From Proteles cristata cristata (taxonomy: Eukaryota > Chordata > Mammalia > Carnivora > Hyaenidae), in assembly GCA_017311185.1 (NCBI GenBank), contig JAESUZ010001294.1, forward strand, positions 806,001-870,000: a stretch of 64,000 bases of DNA, in the 5' to 3' direction. The number at the start of each line of letters is the position of its first letter. The stretch's first letter is position 1. The notes beneath the pieces were generated by a model. The model saw only the letters and a program-made list of their open reading frames with translations, was not told the origin of the DNA and ran no database searches. This document shows positions 10,883 to 22,610 of this stretch, in pieces. The position numbers and the translations under genes are program-made.

Positions 10883-11679
10883 CTAGCTCAGGAATGACAG
10901 AGAGCGACAGCGACGGGTCAGCGTCACCCGCAGGGAGAGAGCGAGACCCTGAGCCCGCCAGCGCGCAGCCGTCAGAATCCCCCTGGGCAGGCTCATCCCA
11001 GAACATTCTTAGCGGCCTGCCAAGGGCCGTTGGACTCCGTCCAGGAAACTACCCCACTCTGGAACTTAGAAATCTAATTCCGGCACCTCCTTTTTTTTTT
11101 TTCTACTTGCGTGTCAGTTTCACGATCCTCTCCTGTCACCCTGCTTTGTCATTCAGTTAAACAAGACATCGGCACATGCTCATTACCTATGGGAATGTAT
11201 CTATTCCTTTGAAAATTATGTTTGCACCCTTCTTAGGGCCCTTTCCCTTCTGCAAGTGTCCTCTTCGTCATTCAATAACCAGCCCAGGACCTCTCCTGAG
11301 ACTCTTTACCTGACCCCTCGTGGCTGGTGTCTTTACGACTCTCATTGTTCTGTGTACACAGCTCACCTACCACGCCAACCACGCTGGACTGTAATTCTCT
11401 GCCTCCCTTTTTCCTTTCCCTGAGGCGTAATTGCTCCCAATTACCAAAGGCTGGGCTTCCCTGGTGAGTGCTGGCGCTAAGGGCTACAGGCTCCAGCGAG
11501 CACCCGACATGGGTGTGCTTGCTGAACAGACTGCAGTTCATGCGCAGACCAAGTCTCAGGTTTCTAAGTCAGAGGCACACAGATTTTAAAAATCTGGATC
11601 GCATCTGCTCCTAAGGTCCTATGCACGAGCAAGCAGAAGTGACCCGACAAAGGCCGCCTGCACACAGAGGCCATCTTAC
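10883..11679 (-). other. THSD4: THSD4 intron, 797 bp
   Basis: A short intron with no SINE or LINE that I can see. A poly-T run lies near 11091-11102. The rest is unremarkable unique sequence. Confidence 0.85.
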
Positions 11680-11809
11680 AAGGCTGGGCAAGGGAAGATG
11701 TTGCAGGGCTCCTCTTCGGGGGTCGGCTTCATGCTGGAGTCGCAGTAGCTCTCGGGAACCTCTTCGTGGGTGTTTCTGTGTACGCAGCGAAAGATCGGGA
11801 ACTGAGACC
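11680..11809 (-). CDS. THSD4: THSD4 coding exon: rest of the first TSR in the window
   Basis: A 130-bp exon completing the TSR begun in the 17973-18248 exon. It encodes SQFPIFRCVHRNTHEE, then VPESYCDSSMKPTPEE and EPCNIFPCPA. With the two cysteines of the previous exon this gives the six cysteines expected of a TSR. The acceptor is GTGCTTGCAG, the donor TT then GTAAGA. It starts in phase 1 and ends in phase 2, so the split codon TT+C gives the Phe of the FWDIGEW that opens the next exon. The frame would hit a stop three bases into the intron, which makes the donor placement firm. Confidence 0.94.
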
Positions 11810-12419
11810 CTGCAAGCACAAGGAGCACTTCTGAGGGACAGTCCCACACACCTGAATGGCGGGCTCTGGTGGAGACGCACAGAAGTACCCAGGTACTGGT
11901 GAAGAGAGGCCAGAAAGAACAATCCACACCCACCCACCCACCTACACGGGCTGCCAGGCACGTGGGTGCAAAGAGGGTTAGGAATAGTTCCTGCCCTCAA
12001 AGAGCTTATGATCTCTTTGTGGACACGGCTGGAAAGTGCTACAGGCAGATAAAAATAAGTTTCCTAACAGTTCAAGAGAGCACTATGCAGGCAAGTGCTG
12101 GTGAGCGCTAGTCATAACTGTTCGCAGGCTTTCTGGAGACATCACAGAAAGAGGGTCCCAGAAGTTGTAGCTGGATCCTAGAGGGCAGTTGGGTTTGGGC
12201 AGCTGTGTGCACATGTGTCTGGGAGGGAGGGGGCCATCCAGGAGGCTGAGATGGAACGTATGCCTGTATGATTAAGAGACAGGTTGCAGCAGCAAAGTAG
12301 GAAGATTGAAGTCAGGCCAGAAGAGCAGCTGGCTTCCCTTTGTAAAGTGTCTTACACATTCCCCGAATAAATACGTACTGATCCAATGGTATTTTTAGGT
12401 ATCTGAGTGGATGTCTGCT

Positions 12420-12540
12420 TCCCATGAGACAGTGAGCTTCTCAGAGACAGAACTCATTCGTGTCCATCCCTGTAATCCCAGTACCTAGCAGAGCAATAGC
12501 TGCTCAATAAAAATGCTAAATGGCTATTTAGCAGAGATCT
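12420..12540 (+). mobile_element. MIR/L2-type remnant
   Basis: The piece 'cagtacctagcagagcaatagctgctcaataaa' (split here as cagtacctagcag and tgctcaataaa) resembles the 3' end shared by MIR and L2. Old and short. Confidence 0.5.
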
Positions 12541-12612
12541 AATATTTGTTTTTATTACTTTGCTAAAAAAATCATACTAAACTGCCTCAGGGATTTTGTT
12601 GTTGTTGTTTTG

Positions 12613-12817
12613 TTTTAAACACTTTTTAAAAAGTTTTTATTTACTTATTTTGAGAGAGAGAGAGAGAGAAGGGGAGAGGCAGAGAGAGAATTCCAAGCAG
12701 GCTCTGCACTGTCACCGCAGAGCCTGACTCGGGGCTCGAACTCAGAAACCGTGAGATCATGACCTGAGTAGAAACCAAGAGCCGGATGCTCAACTGACTG
12801 AGCCTCCCAGGAGCCCC
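12613..12817 (-). mobile_element. Carnivore SINE
   Basis: A moderately diverged reverse copy with a 10-bp target duplication, TGTTGTTTTG, at 12603-12612 and 12818-12827. The upstream side lies in a GTT-rich tract. Confidence 0.92.
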
Positions 12818-14439
12818 TGTTGTTTTGCTGTGAATATATAGCGCAGTTTCACCGTCTTTATATGGATACATCTATTTTGGAGAGAAAGTCAGGCTTTGTG
12901 AGATCCGCAGCTTTCAAAAAAAAAGCCCGTTCAATTCTGCCTTCCTCTCTCTCTGCGCCCCCTGGTGGCAGCCCTGAAGTATTACTAATGAACGTGTAGA
13001 AAGGGAGAAATGTCTGAAATATAAGATGTGTCTTCACAAATAACTGCCTGTCCCCACAACCAATCCCCCATCCAGGCCACTACACAATTCCTGCTGGGAA
13101 GAACAGGATCACTTATTCTAGGGCTCTGTCTTCTCGCTCTGTTGCTAACTGGCCAGACATTTAGAGTTTCTGAACTTCGAACTTGCTGAAATTTAATTGT
13201 AACTGGAGGGATAACGTTTAACATAAATGTCACAATATTTCATCAGCCACGAAAAGTGTGTCAATGCCTGTTTAAACTGATCTTGTGTGATGACCCAGCC
13301 AGAGGGAAGTTCTTATAAGAAACCTGAACGTTTGTAAGACAGTTCTGAATCTGAAATGATCATTTGTTTCAAAACTACTCTGGTTGTAAAAATTTCTAAT
13401 GTAGTTATAGCTTGAGATCATTATTTAAAACCGTGTTCCAATTAAGTATAATTGTTAGCTGAGTAGAAAAAACGTACTTTTTCCTTAAATTAATTTAATT
13501 AATAGGAAGCAAACATTTTTGTGGAATTGAATTTTGTCTAGCGACATACCTGCTTCAAGAAGAGATTTTTAATTAAATTCAGCAAACATTAAACACATTG
13601 TGCTCCCTGCACCAAGATGAATAAGATTCCATTCGCGCCTTGCAGGGTATCCATTTGGGACCCAGCTATGAAGGGATTAAGTAAAAATCTTATTATTTAT
13701 CCTTTCAGACCATGTGGGTTTACCTTTCCTGCTTGCAAGTTTGTGGGCTGGAAAGCAAAAGTAACTATTCCAACCACATGGCACTCAGATGAGGGGGCAA
13801 TTTAATATCTTTGGCTAAAAGGATACAGGTTACCGTGGGAATGCTCTTGTGCCTCGGAGAGATGGGTTCTGCTTAGGGCTGTTGGCACATGGCCGCTGCC
13901 TTGCCCGCACTCCCCCTTCGTGCCTTTACAGATCCCGTGTTCAGCCTAGGACATGGATTCAGGGGCTCTCTCTCTGGTGGTGAGAAAACACCGGAACTAT
14001 GAGGACTCCAATGACCTCAATGGTTTCTTTCTTCGGGTCAGGTTTGATTTCTGCAGAGAGGGAGACTGTCATTCAAAATGGCACCTGGCCATCTCTTCAT
14101 TGTACAGCATGTCATTCTATCACATCTCTAATTGCTGGCAAGCAAGAATGGGGTGGTGAGGTCAGGTGCTGGCTAGGCTTCAGCAGCAGGGAAAACTGGG
14201 ATCATTTTAGTTGGGTTTCGTGTTGCGTGTGTTGATCAAAACAGAGCTCTGTTATGCTGGAGGAGAGAACAAGACCACTGGTAATCTGAAATTATTAAAT
14301 GAGGCAAGTCGATGAATTCAGGGGACAGGACAGAGGCCGATGGGAAGAGGGACAGAATATGGAGAAAAAAATTATATCACCCTGGTCTTGAAACTCTAGG
14401 AATCAACTGAGCCGAGCCAAAATTTTGACCAGTCAGAGG

Positions 14440-15010
14440 TCTGGGCGAAATGCTGGATGGACCATTGGGTTGCCCGGGGGCGGGGCCCTCTTCGTGATGG
14501 GGATATTGTGATGCTGAAAGCATTTCCCAAAAGGAGAGGTTTTCCCGCGAGAGGTATGGACATGTGCGGTCTGGTGAGCCGCCAGGAGGACCGGAGAAGG
14601 TTTGTGTGGGGACAAGCGGTGAGGTCGCAGGGGGCGTGGATTCGCGTTGTGCATGAAAGAGCTGGCTTGCACCAGCAGGCTCGGAAGGGCCCTGTCCCGG
14701 CACATCTGTCACTACTGCTGAGCTGGACACTGCCGCATCCACACCGCCTCATCTGTCCTGCAGGTGCGGCCGCTGCGGCCGGGAGCAAACCTTACAGGGA
14801 GCCAAGGAGGGGCACCCACGGCTGCTGCCATTTGTCGCGCGGGAGAGCAAAGGGTCTGGGCGCACAAGGGCGGGGAACAGCACCTCTCTGCTCTTGTTTT
14901 ATTTCCAAGGCACCCCTTCCACACCTCTTCGACGGGACAAATCGTGCTGTTTGTCAGGGTAAAGGAGACTATGCACACATCACCCCGCGCATCCTAGGGG
15001 CAGACGCCGT
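14440..15010. promoter_or_regulatory. CpG-rich intronic block (possible CpG island)
   Basis: By eye there are more than 30 CpG dinucleotides in about 570 bp of GC-rich sequence, including a GGGGCGGGG GC box near 14475 and a GCGGCCGC site near 14766. The surrounding kilobases have few CpGs. It lies in the 6.2-kb intron between two coding exons and overlaps no repeat I recognise. A weak or alternative promoter, an antisense RNA start or a methylated relic are all possible. No TATA box or first exon is evident. Confidence 0.45.
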
Positions 15011-15040
15011 GTGTGCATGCGTGTGTGCGTGTGTGTGCGC
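15009..15040. repeat. Degenerate (GT)n microsatellite
   Basis: A 32-bp alternating GT/GC run at the edge of the CpG-rich block. Confidence 0.8.
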
Positions 15041-15259
15041 AAAGGAGGAAGACTATTAAGAATATTAAACAACATATCATGGAAATCTAGAGAAGATTCT
15101 CCAGTTGCGAAGACATAAATCCACATTCTTTCAGCTACGGATAAGACACAAGTAAGGCAATACTAGCCTTGCGTATCTAGGATGTCATGAAAATGTAAAA
15201 GCTACTCTTACACGTTTTCTAATAGCTTCTCTACCCCATTTGAGATGTGGTGACAATAT

Positions 15260-15500
15260 ATCCATTAATTCAGGAATCACTTGAGGGGTGCCCGCGTGTG
15301 TGCTTGGTGCAGGCAATGCGAAGTGTGCACGCATGATGACCACTAGTCTGCGCTGAGCTGGGGCACAAATGTGTCCCGGATTTGCTGGGGGGTCCTACAG
15401 AATAGGCGCCCACCTGGGCCTTGCAGAATCGGGAAGGGCTTCCCAGAGAAGATGTATCTGGGCTAAGTCAGGAGGTGTAAATGGTTTGCTGGCTCGATTA
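15260..15500 (-). mobile_element. Probable antisense L2 remnant
   Basis: The segment 'gggaagggcttcccagagaa' followed by 'gggctaagtcaggaggtg' resembles the reverse complement of the L2 3' region. Low certainty. Confidence 0.4.
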
Positions 15501-17972
15501 GTAAGGGAGGCAGTTTTTTTTTTTTAAATCTCAGTGTGGATCACAGAGACTGGGGTTGGCTGGGGGAATGATAACCAGAATCTTTGGAAATGGGGTCCCT
15601 GCATCATGCCTGGTACAGAGCAGAGAAAGACCTGTCGAATGACCCCCGGGGGAAGTGGCGTCTATCCAGTGAGCACAGGACTGTGTGAGCAGCACGGAGG
15701 TGGGGCTGGCAAACAGCACATTCTCTGTCCTTATCCTAGTAAGTCTGCAGGCAATGCCTTATGGTCTCTGACTGGGCTACATCTCACCCTACGGGGAAGG
15801 CTGGGCCAGGCGATGAAAGGGAAGAGAATCTCCCATGCACGCCATCTTTGATATAAAACCACATGCCAACAATTTTAATTCTTTTTATAACTTTCCCTTG
15901 TTTTTACCCAGCACAAATGTAAGTGGTTAGCGGGCACCACACCACCAACTACGGAGTATTCAGTAATGGCACATTGGGTTCCCAGGTTACCTGTGTGCCT
16001 TACAGATTCACGGATGGAGCCTCAGTAAAATGGTCTTGGTCTTCCCGTGTAGCCATCTCTAGCTTTCTGCCTCTAAGAAGACACATTCTATAGGCATTTC
16101 ATCTTCCCTCACAGAGCGTGAAAAAGAGGTTAGCCCGGAGAATCCCCAGTCCACATTCCTTGCACATAAACTAAGTAAATGCACAATAAAACCCGCACAG
16201 TAGCAGCTCCATAAATCAGTTATCAGGCATCATGGAACTGGCGGGGTTCCAGACAGGAGGGGCTCCAGCTCCGGGGAAGAACCAGCTCTGGGAAATCCCA
16301 GCCTCAAAAGCCACTAAGCCAATGTGCTTGGGAATAAAGGCTTTGAGATGGTTGTGAAAGGCTTTTTTTTTTTTTTTTATGTCAAAGCTTCCGAATTTTG
16401 TTCTCTCAGGTATAAGCCTCTGGAAGAAAAGAAAAGGAAAAAAAAGTCCCCAAACCAGTATTCCCAGGGTATCACAGTTTTCTGTCGGCAGAAACTTCCT
16501 GGGATACAGCCTCCCCATTTCTGTGGTAGCCTCTCCTCAAAGCACAGCTCTTTTAGGGTCACCCAGAAGGCTTCGTTACAAATGCAAGGCTGTTACCACG
16601 CATTTGGTACCCCTGCATCACAGTTCCTAGATGGTCACAGATGTACCCTTGCACTGAGGATCTAGGCCACCTTGAAACTGAGAAACAGCATCGATTTCCA
16701 GCCAGGTGCCGGATGTTTGAGGCTTCTGGACACCGCATTCCACGTCTGCCTCAACACTGGGGCTTTCAAGGAAATAGGGCCCTGAACTGTGGTTCAGACT
16801 AATATTGATACTGACCCTCTTGCACACAGCCACGCTCGCTTTGAGCCGATCACACCGTGGCGTCATGTAAATTTCACTTGAACACCATCCGCAGCCCTTC
16901 TCCCAAACCTGCAACTCTTCCTTTGTTTAGGGAGATGCCCCATGTGCCCTCTGGTGTGCGGGCTCCTTTCCTGCAAGGGGTCCAGAGAGCAGGCAATACT
17001 GGGCTTCGGGCCTGTCCTCGGGGTCTCAGCCGATGGGGTTGGGATGATGGGATGGTACAGGATGAGGATTTTACAGAAAGGAGAGGGCTGCGAGTGCTGG
17101 GGAGAGCCCAAAGCCAGCTAACACCTCAAGACCAGTCAGTGTGCTTTTTCCTGGACTCTCAGGTGTAATGAGTTTTGTCTGGTATTTGTGGGACCTTAAA
17201 CTTTGTGAGCACATTCTATGGTTATTGATGAGCACGTCGTGCCGGAGAGGGTTAACTCAGCAAGTCTGGGGTGCTCGGACCCTGCACACTCCAGAGGAAG
17301 GCCTGTCTTCACTATGGCCCTTGAGCCCATGGAATACCCTGCTGGCGGGTGTTTTTCTGTCTTGGACCACAGTGTAACAGTTTGACAATGGAGGTCGTGC
17401 CAACAGTGTGATTTGGGTGAGTGCCTGTTTTTCTGTGCCTGGGGTCTTGGGCCATGTCCTGTCTATCTGTTTGACTTCTGGGTGCTAATGTCGGTAATGT
17501 GGGGGCTACGTGCCTATGCGAGTGAGCCACAAGAAGCCCCCCAGACCTCAGACTTCGAGAGGCTTCTCTGGTTGTCCTCACTTGGCCCCCGCGGTCACCC
17601 ACCACTGCTGGGAGAGCTCAGTGCATCCATATGCAGCTCTCTTGGGATGGGGCACCTGGCAGCTGGCCCCTGGTTTCTCCCCGGGCTTGGCCACACATGC
17701 GCTTTCCCTTGGATGACACCCATCTGTATCTTCTCACTGCAGACGTTGTAAGCATAGCGGCTCCTCTGAGACTTGTATGCCCTTCCTGGGGATCATCAAG
17801 CTTGGGGGTGGTCCTGGGGACCCTCAACGCAACGTCACACCACTGAGCCATCTCACAGTCAAGCTCAGGGAGGGGAGGGTTTGCCGTGTCCCTCGAGCCC
17901 AGCCACACATTCCTCTCCTGGGTGGGTGGGTGGGGATCTGCAGACACCCTCCCAGCCCACACTCGAGCTCAC

Positions 17973-18248
17973 CTTTCCCACAACTTGTTGAACATTCTGT
18001 TGTCCCCAGCTGCTTCCAGTTGTGGTCCCGGCTTCGCCGCGGGGGCTGCGGCACCGCTGGCACCAGGTTGTCTGGGCGATGGGGGGAAAATGCATGTGGA
18101 TGCCTGACTGGGAAGGCCTGCGCTGACCCCGACGTGAGTACTTCAGGCGCCCCACTGCGCATGGCCTCCCTCTCCTCAGTCTCCTCCTTCTCTTCTCCCT
18201 CCTCGGGGCTCCTCCCGTCCGGGACCAGCTGGCCGTTGAAGGGCTCCC
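17973..18248 (-). CDS. THSD4: THSD4 coding exon: acidic/proline linker plus start of the first TSR in the window
   Basis: The largest exon here (276 bp). It first encodes a disordered-looking linker: GEPFNGQLVPDGRSP, then a Glu-rich run (EEGEEKEETEE), then a Pro/Arg-rich stretch (SPHRPDNLVPAVPQPPRR). It ends with HNWKQLGTTECSTSCGKG, the beginning of a thrombospondin type-1 repeat. CSTSCGKG fits the C-x-x-S/T-C-x-x-G O-fucosylation motif of the TSR family. The acceptor is CTCCTAG and the donor AAAG then GTGAGC; it starts and ends in phase 1. The Glu-rich run is purine-rich (GAGGAG) and could tolerate length changes more readily than the TSRs. The other strand also has open frames here, which I treat as shadows. 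Confidence 0.93.
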
Positions 18249-18439
18249 CTAGGAGAGGCAGGTGCACACACACAACACTGAGTACCGACAGAGGAGATCC
18301 CTTCCGCATTAGAAATTATGCAGCATGCCACCATCTCCAGCTCCCAGCATAGAGATTTCAGACATGCGGAAACTAATGCCCCTCACATTCAGAACATTAT
18401 GAAAAGTGAGTAAGGAAACAATGAATGTCTCAGTAGGAA

Positions 18440-18945
18440 AAGCAGGGGCCAGGAAAAATAGAAATAGCTGAAACAGTCACAGAAAATACAACAGCCAAAA
18501 GTCACACGAAAACGCTCAAGTTCACTCATAACCAAAGAACTACACGTGAAAACAAAAACAACCACCATGACATTATCAGCCTAACAGTAAAGATCAGAAA
18601 TTTTGGAGACCTTTAAATCCCTAAACCCCTCATGGAAGGTACAGGGAAATCCATTGGGGAGGGGGGAAGCTGCAGATAGAAAGACACAAAGTTTTGGACA
18701 GCAATTTGGCCACATTCACCCAGGTTTTACATGCACGTACCTCCTGATCTAGCGATTCAGTTTCTAGGACATTATTGTGCAAATATTCTCATTCTTTTGC
18801 ATAAAGCCGTAGGCACAACCATGGCTAGTAAAGCATTATTTGAAATAGCCAAAGAATGAAGTGGATTTAAACGTCCACTAGGGCACTGGTTAAAACACAT
18901 TGTGCTACAACCATGATTGGATGATGCGTTACTTTTTTTTAATGA
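18440..18945 (+). mobile_element. Old LINE-1 3' remnant
   Basis: Blocks such as 'gttttggacagcaatttgg', 'cgattcagtttctaggaca' and 'catggctagtaaagcatta' follow the order of L1M 3' ends in sense. It is diverged and is followed at once by a SINE. Confidence 0.6.
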
Positions 18946-18948
18946 TAA

Positions 18949-19152
18949 TTTTTAAAAATGTTTTATTTTTGAGAGAGAGACAGTGTGAGCAGGGGAGGGT
19001 CAGAGAGAGAGGGAGACACAGAATCCAAAGCAGGCTCCAGGCTCTGAGCTGGCTGTCAGCACAGAGCCTGACGCAGGGTTTGAACCCACGAACTGTGAGA
19101 TCATGTCCTGAGCTGAAGTTGGATGCTTAACCAACTGAGCCACCCAGGTGCC
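18949..19152 (-). mobile_element. Feliform SINE
   Basis: A full-length reverse copy with 'gtgtgagcaggggagggtca' and the head 'ctgagccacccaggtgcc'. Its T-rich edges blur the target duplication. Confidence 0.93.
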
Positions 19153-19914
19153 ACTACTGTTTTTTTTAAAGAATGGAACAACAAAAAAAAGGAGCAAATA
19201 TATGTTGTGACATATGACTGATCTGTTGTTTGATGAGAAGAAAAAGCCTAGCAGAAGTCAGTCTGTATACACAGACCTGCACAGGTGTGGGAGAACACAT
19301 CTGGAGGCTAAATTTGCTTTCTGCCCTTTGAGTCTGTCCCTCCTCCTCTCCCAGCCCAAGTGGCCAAACCCTTAGGTTTTCTGGCCTCAGAGTTTTGCAG
19401 GAGAGAAAGTAAAAGCTGCTGAAAGTCAACAGCTCTTCCTTCCTACAATGAAAGCCTGAGTTCTTAGTAAGAAGAAGGAGGCCCAGGTACCCATCCAGAA
19501 AGGAGGGAAAAGTAGAGAGCATTTTTTGACAGACACAGGGAGAGGCAGAACTATTTCACAGGCTAGGAGAGGCCAGAGTCAGGGCGCTGGGGTTTCCTGA
19601 GCACCAGAGACCTTACTCATGGTGATCTTTACTCATATTGGGGGTGTGTAGGGGTCCCCGGTATTGACCGAGATTGAATTTTCTACAAGTGTCAAAGAAG
19701 TTTGAAGTTGAGAGGAGATCTCAGTTAGACTTCTGGAAAAGACCAGACCCCTTTACACTTAGATTACAGACAACGGTTCCAAGTGGCTGTAAGCATGCTT
19801 CTATGCGCACAGGAAAGGGCGGTGTGGAGTCCTACCAAACTGTAAAGAGATATTCCCTCTTGGAATGGAATGGGAGGGATGAGGTTGGGGCATATTGCCT
19901 TCTTTTTTTGTTTT

Positions 19915-20460
19915 AAATAGACCTTATTCTTTTTTTTAGAGCAGTTGTAGGGTCACAGCAAAATTAAGTGGAAAGTAGAGTTTCCATATCCTCCCTTGCC
20001 CCCCTCCCAAAAAGCCTCCCCCATCAACATCTCGTACCAGCATGATACAGCTGTTACCATCCATGAACCTGCTTCGACACACCATCATCACCCAAAGCCC
20101 ATGGTTTACATCAGGGCTCATTCTGGTGCTGTACATTCTACTGGTTTCGACAAATGTGTAGTGCTACGTATCCAGCACTATGGTATCATTGAGAATAGTG
20201 TCACTGCCCTTAAAACCCTCTGTCTGCCTACTCATCCCTCCCTCCCCTGTAGCCCCTGGCAACCTATTTAATGTCCCCATAGTTTTGCCTTTTCCAGAAT
20301 GTCATCTAGTTGGAATCATGCAGCGTGGAGACTTTTCAGATCGGCCTCTTTCACTTGAATAAGGTACATTGACCTTCCTTCCATGTCTTTTCATGGCTTG
20401 ACAGCTCATTTCTTTTTGTGCTGAATGATATTCTACTGTCTGGTCAGACAGCCTAACGAA
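19915..20460 (-). mobile_element. LINE-1 3' remnant
   Basis: Reverse-strand L1M 3' end with 'gcccctggcaacctatttaa', 'agttggaatcatgcagcg' and 'ctgaatgatattctactgt'. Confidence 0.7.
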
Positions 20461-21434
20461 GGATATCTTGTTTGCTTCCAAGTTTGGCTAATTACGGAGT
20501 ACTTGCATCTAACTTTATATATTTCTATTTTGATTGAATATTGTTCAAGATATACTAGTTTGATACAAACTAAGGAGGCAAATTCCAAAGTTACCGCAGA
20601 ATCCAGTTAAAAGGGCTCCCCCCGCCTCCTCCCCACCTTCACCAGTATTTCTTATTTAGTTGGCTGCTTATCATACTTCCTGGCTTAAAATACTATATGC
20701 AATTTAAGTCCACATATAAGTGAGACTAAAATGCTATGGGACAAAAAAACGTTTGAAAATTGTTTGCAGACCTCACCTTGCACTGGTCACTGTGCCGGGA
20801 TGGATACCTGATAATCAATCTCCTCTTCCACGGCCTGTCCCCTCCAAAAAATCTTTGGCGTGTAGGGTTCTTCCCTCACTACTTTGTAGACTGGGGATGT
20901 GCTCAGAGAGTTCCTGACTTATCTGAAGCAAGCCAGCAGAAAGCAGCAGAGCCAAATTTGAGTTCATGGAGGGTGAATCCCGAGCTCCCGGAGGGTAAAG
21001 CCTAGTCCAGAACACCCCTCCTCATCAACTTCTTAAAACTGACTTTTTCTGGGCCTTTCTGTCCCCTGTCATCAATCCCATGCTACACATCAGCTGAGAC
21101 TCATCAAGCTTTTCAATCATCATCCACTTATATGATTTCAAGTTGTCTGTCCAATTGCCCTATCGATCAGCATCAGGCCTCAGCAACCTCAATACTCTGC
21201 CATCTGCACTTGGCTTCTCAGACTATGTATCGTTCCTGCAAGTGGCTTCCACCTTGGTCAGGCTGAGTGTGCTGATTTGCTGTTCGAGCAATACTGGCAT
21301 CCCCACAGGCCAGGCGCATAACCGTTGTCTCCATGCAGCCAGATGGCTCCTGTCCCCTCACTTCCCAGGACAGGTGTCACACCAGGTAACCCAGAAAGTA
21401 TGACAGGCACAGGGGCTAGTCACACAGGCTGGCC

Positions 21435-21610
21435 TGAGGTCACTGTGGGGCCGGGGCAAATAAGTCAATCTCTCTAAGCTTCCATTTCCTTACTTTTAAA
21501 ATGAGGCTAATAATAGCACCTTCCTCTGAGCACTATTGTAATAATTGGATGAGTTAATTAATCTATGTGAAGGGCTCAGCAGTATCTGACACAGAGGAAC
21601 GACTCGGTGT
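21435..21610 (+). mobile_element. MIR element
   Basis: The block order resembles a MIR: 'gcaaataagtcaatctctc', 'aaaatgaggctaataatag' and 'gagttaattaatctatgtg'. Sense of the MIR is assigned by that order. Confidence 0.7.
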
Positions 21611-21846
21611 GTGAGTGATGATATGATTAATACTTATGCAGAACTTCCTCTTCAAAAGATGGAAGAGACAGTCTCCGTTTGGGTGGTGGACTCCCTTATC
21701 ATTTGGTAAAGAGATATCTGCCTGCCGTGTCTATCAGCAGAGCCCACAGGAAAGAGGCAGGTATCTAGGCGCGAACTCGTTATTCTTTTCTTGTAAGTCA
21801 AAGCAGTGTCAACTGAAGCAAAGGGGACCAAGAGAAAAGACATGAA

Positions 21847-22356
21847 ATAGACAGAATGATGGCCCTCAGAAGATGTTGGCATCCTCACCCCTGGAACTTG
21901 TGAATATATGGTATATATATGGTAAAAGGGACTTTGCAGGTGTGGCTAAGTTAAGGATTTGGGGATGGAGACTTGTCTTGGATTGTCTGGATGGGCCCAA
22001 TGGCATCATCCACATGCTCACAAGAAGGAGGCAGGAGGTGAGTCAGAGACAGAGATGTGATGATGGAAGAAGGGGGTCAGAGCCTGAGATCTGAAGGTGC
22101 TACTCAGCTGGCTTTGAAGGTGCAGGGAGAGGCCAAGGAGCAAGGAGGGCAGGAGGCCTCTTGAAGTGGAGAGGGCAGGGCGACAGAGTCTCCTAGGGCC
22201 TCCGAGGGGAGCATGGCCCACTGACACCTTGATTCCAGCCCAGCAAGACCCATTTTGGACCTCTGACCTCCCAAACTGTATGATAGCAAATTTGTGTTGT
22301 TTTAAGCCACTGAGTGTGCGGTGATTTGTTACGGCAGCCGTAGGAAACTAATATAA
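21847..22356 (+). mobile_element. MLT1-type LTR (ERVL-MaLR), solitary
   Basis: The sequence has the sense order of an MLT1 LTR: 'agaatgatggccctcagaag', 'gggactttgcaggtgtggc', 'acaccttgattccagccc', 'ttttaagccactgagtgtg' and the end 'gaaactaatata'. No internal retroviral genes are attached. It is an old solo LTR. Confidence 0.75.
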
Positions 22357-22610
22357 GGGCTTTCAAAATGTCGAACTAGAACGATAGATCCAGGAAGTTC
22401 ACCTCATTTCTGAATCAAGTGAATGAGACACACTCATCAGCAAGGGCTCAGACAAACAGTAAAGCATCCTCTGATACCAAGTGCGTGTCCAGGGGTTTTC
22501 CCTGTGTTAACTGAGAGACACAGAGGAGATGCACAGGAAGAGACAGGGGGGTGGGAGGTGCTTTAAGAGGACAGAACAGGCATGGTTGGCAGCAACACAA
22601 GAGGTTTTAC

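Larger units (their letters stand above)
11810..17972 (-). other. THSD4: THSD4 intron, 6,163 bp
   Basis: This intron contains a MIR/L2-like remnant (about 11970-12540), one SINE (12613-12817), a repeat-poor AT-rich block (13290-13600), the CpG-rich block (14440-15010), a GT-rich run (15009-15040) and an antisense L2 remnant (15260-15500). From 15520 to 17970 I see mainly unique sequence with a poly-T run near 16363-16379. There is no further exon by eye. Confidence 0.8.
18249..22610 (-). other. THSD4: THSD4 intron, 4,362 bp
   Basis: This intron is largely repeat-derived: sense-plus L1 (about 18440-18945), SINE (18949-19152), antisense L1 (19915-20460), MIR (21435-21610) and an MLT1 LTR (21847-22356). 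The stretches 19160-19910 and 20460-21430 are unique sequence with nothing identified. Confidence 0.8.

Noticed and set aside
14457..15059. 200-codon open frame on the plus strand
   Set aside because: It coincides with the GC-rich, CpG-rich block where stops are rare. The protein is low in hydrophobic structure, has no known domain, overlaps several other long frames and ends in a GT microsatellite.
17777..18352. 191-codon plus-strand open frame
   Set aside because: Antisense shadow of the THSD4 linker exon and its flanks.
21847..22356. Possible endogenous retrovirus with genes
   Set aside because: Only an old MLT1-type solo LTR is present. There is no internal region.
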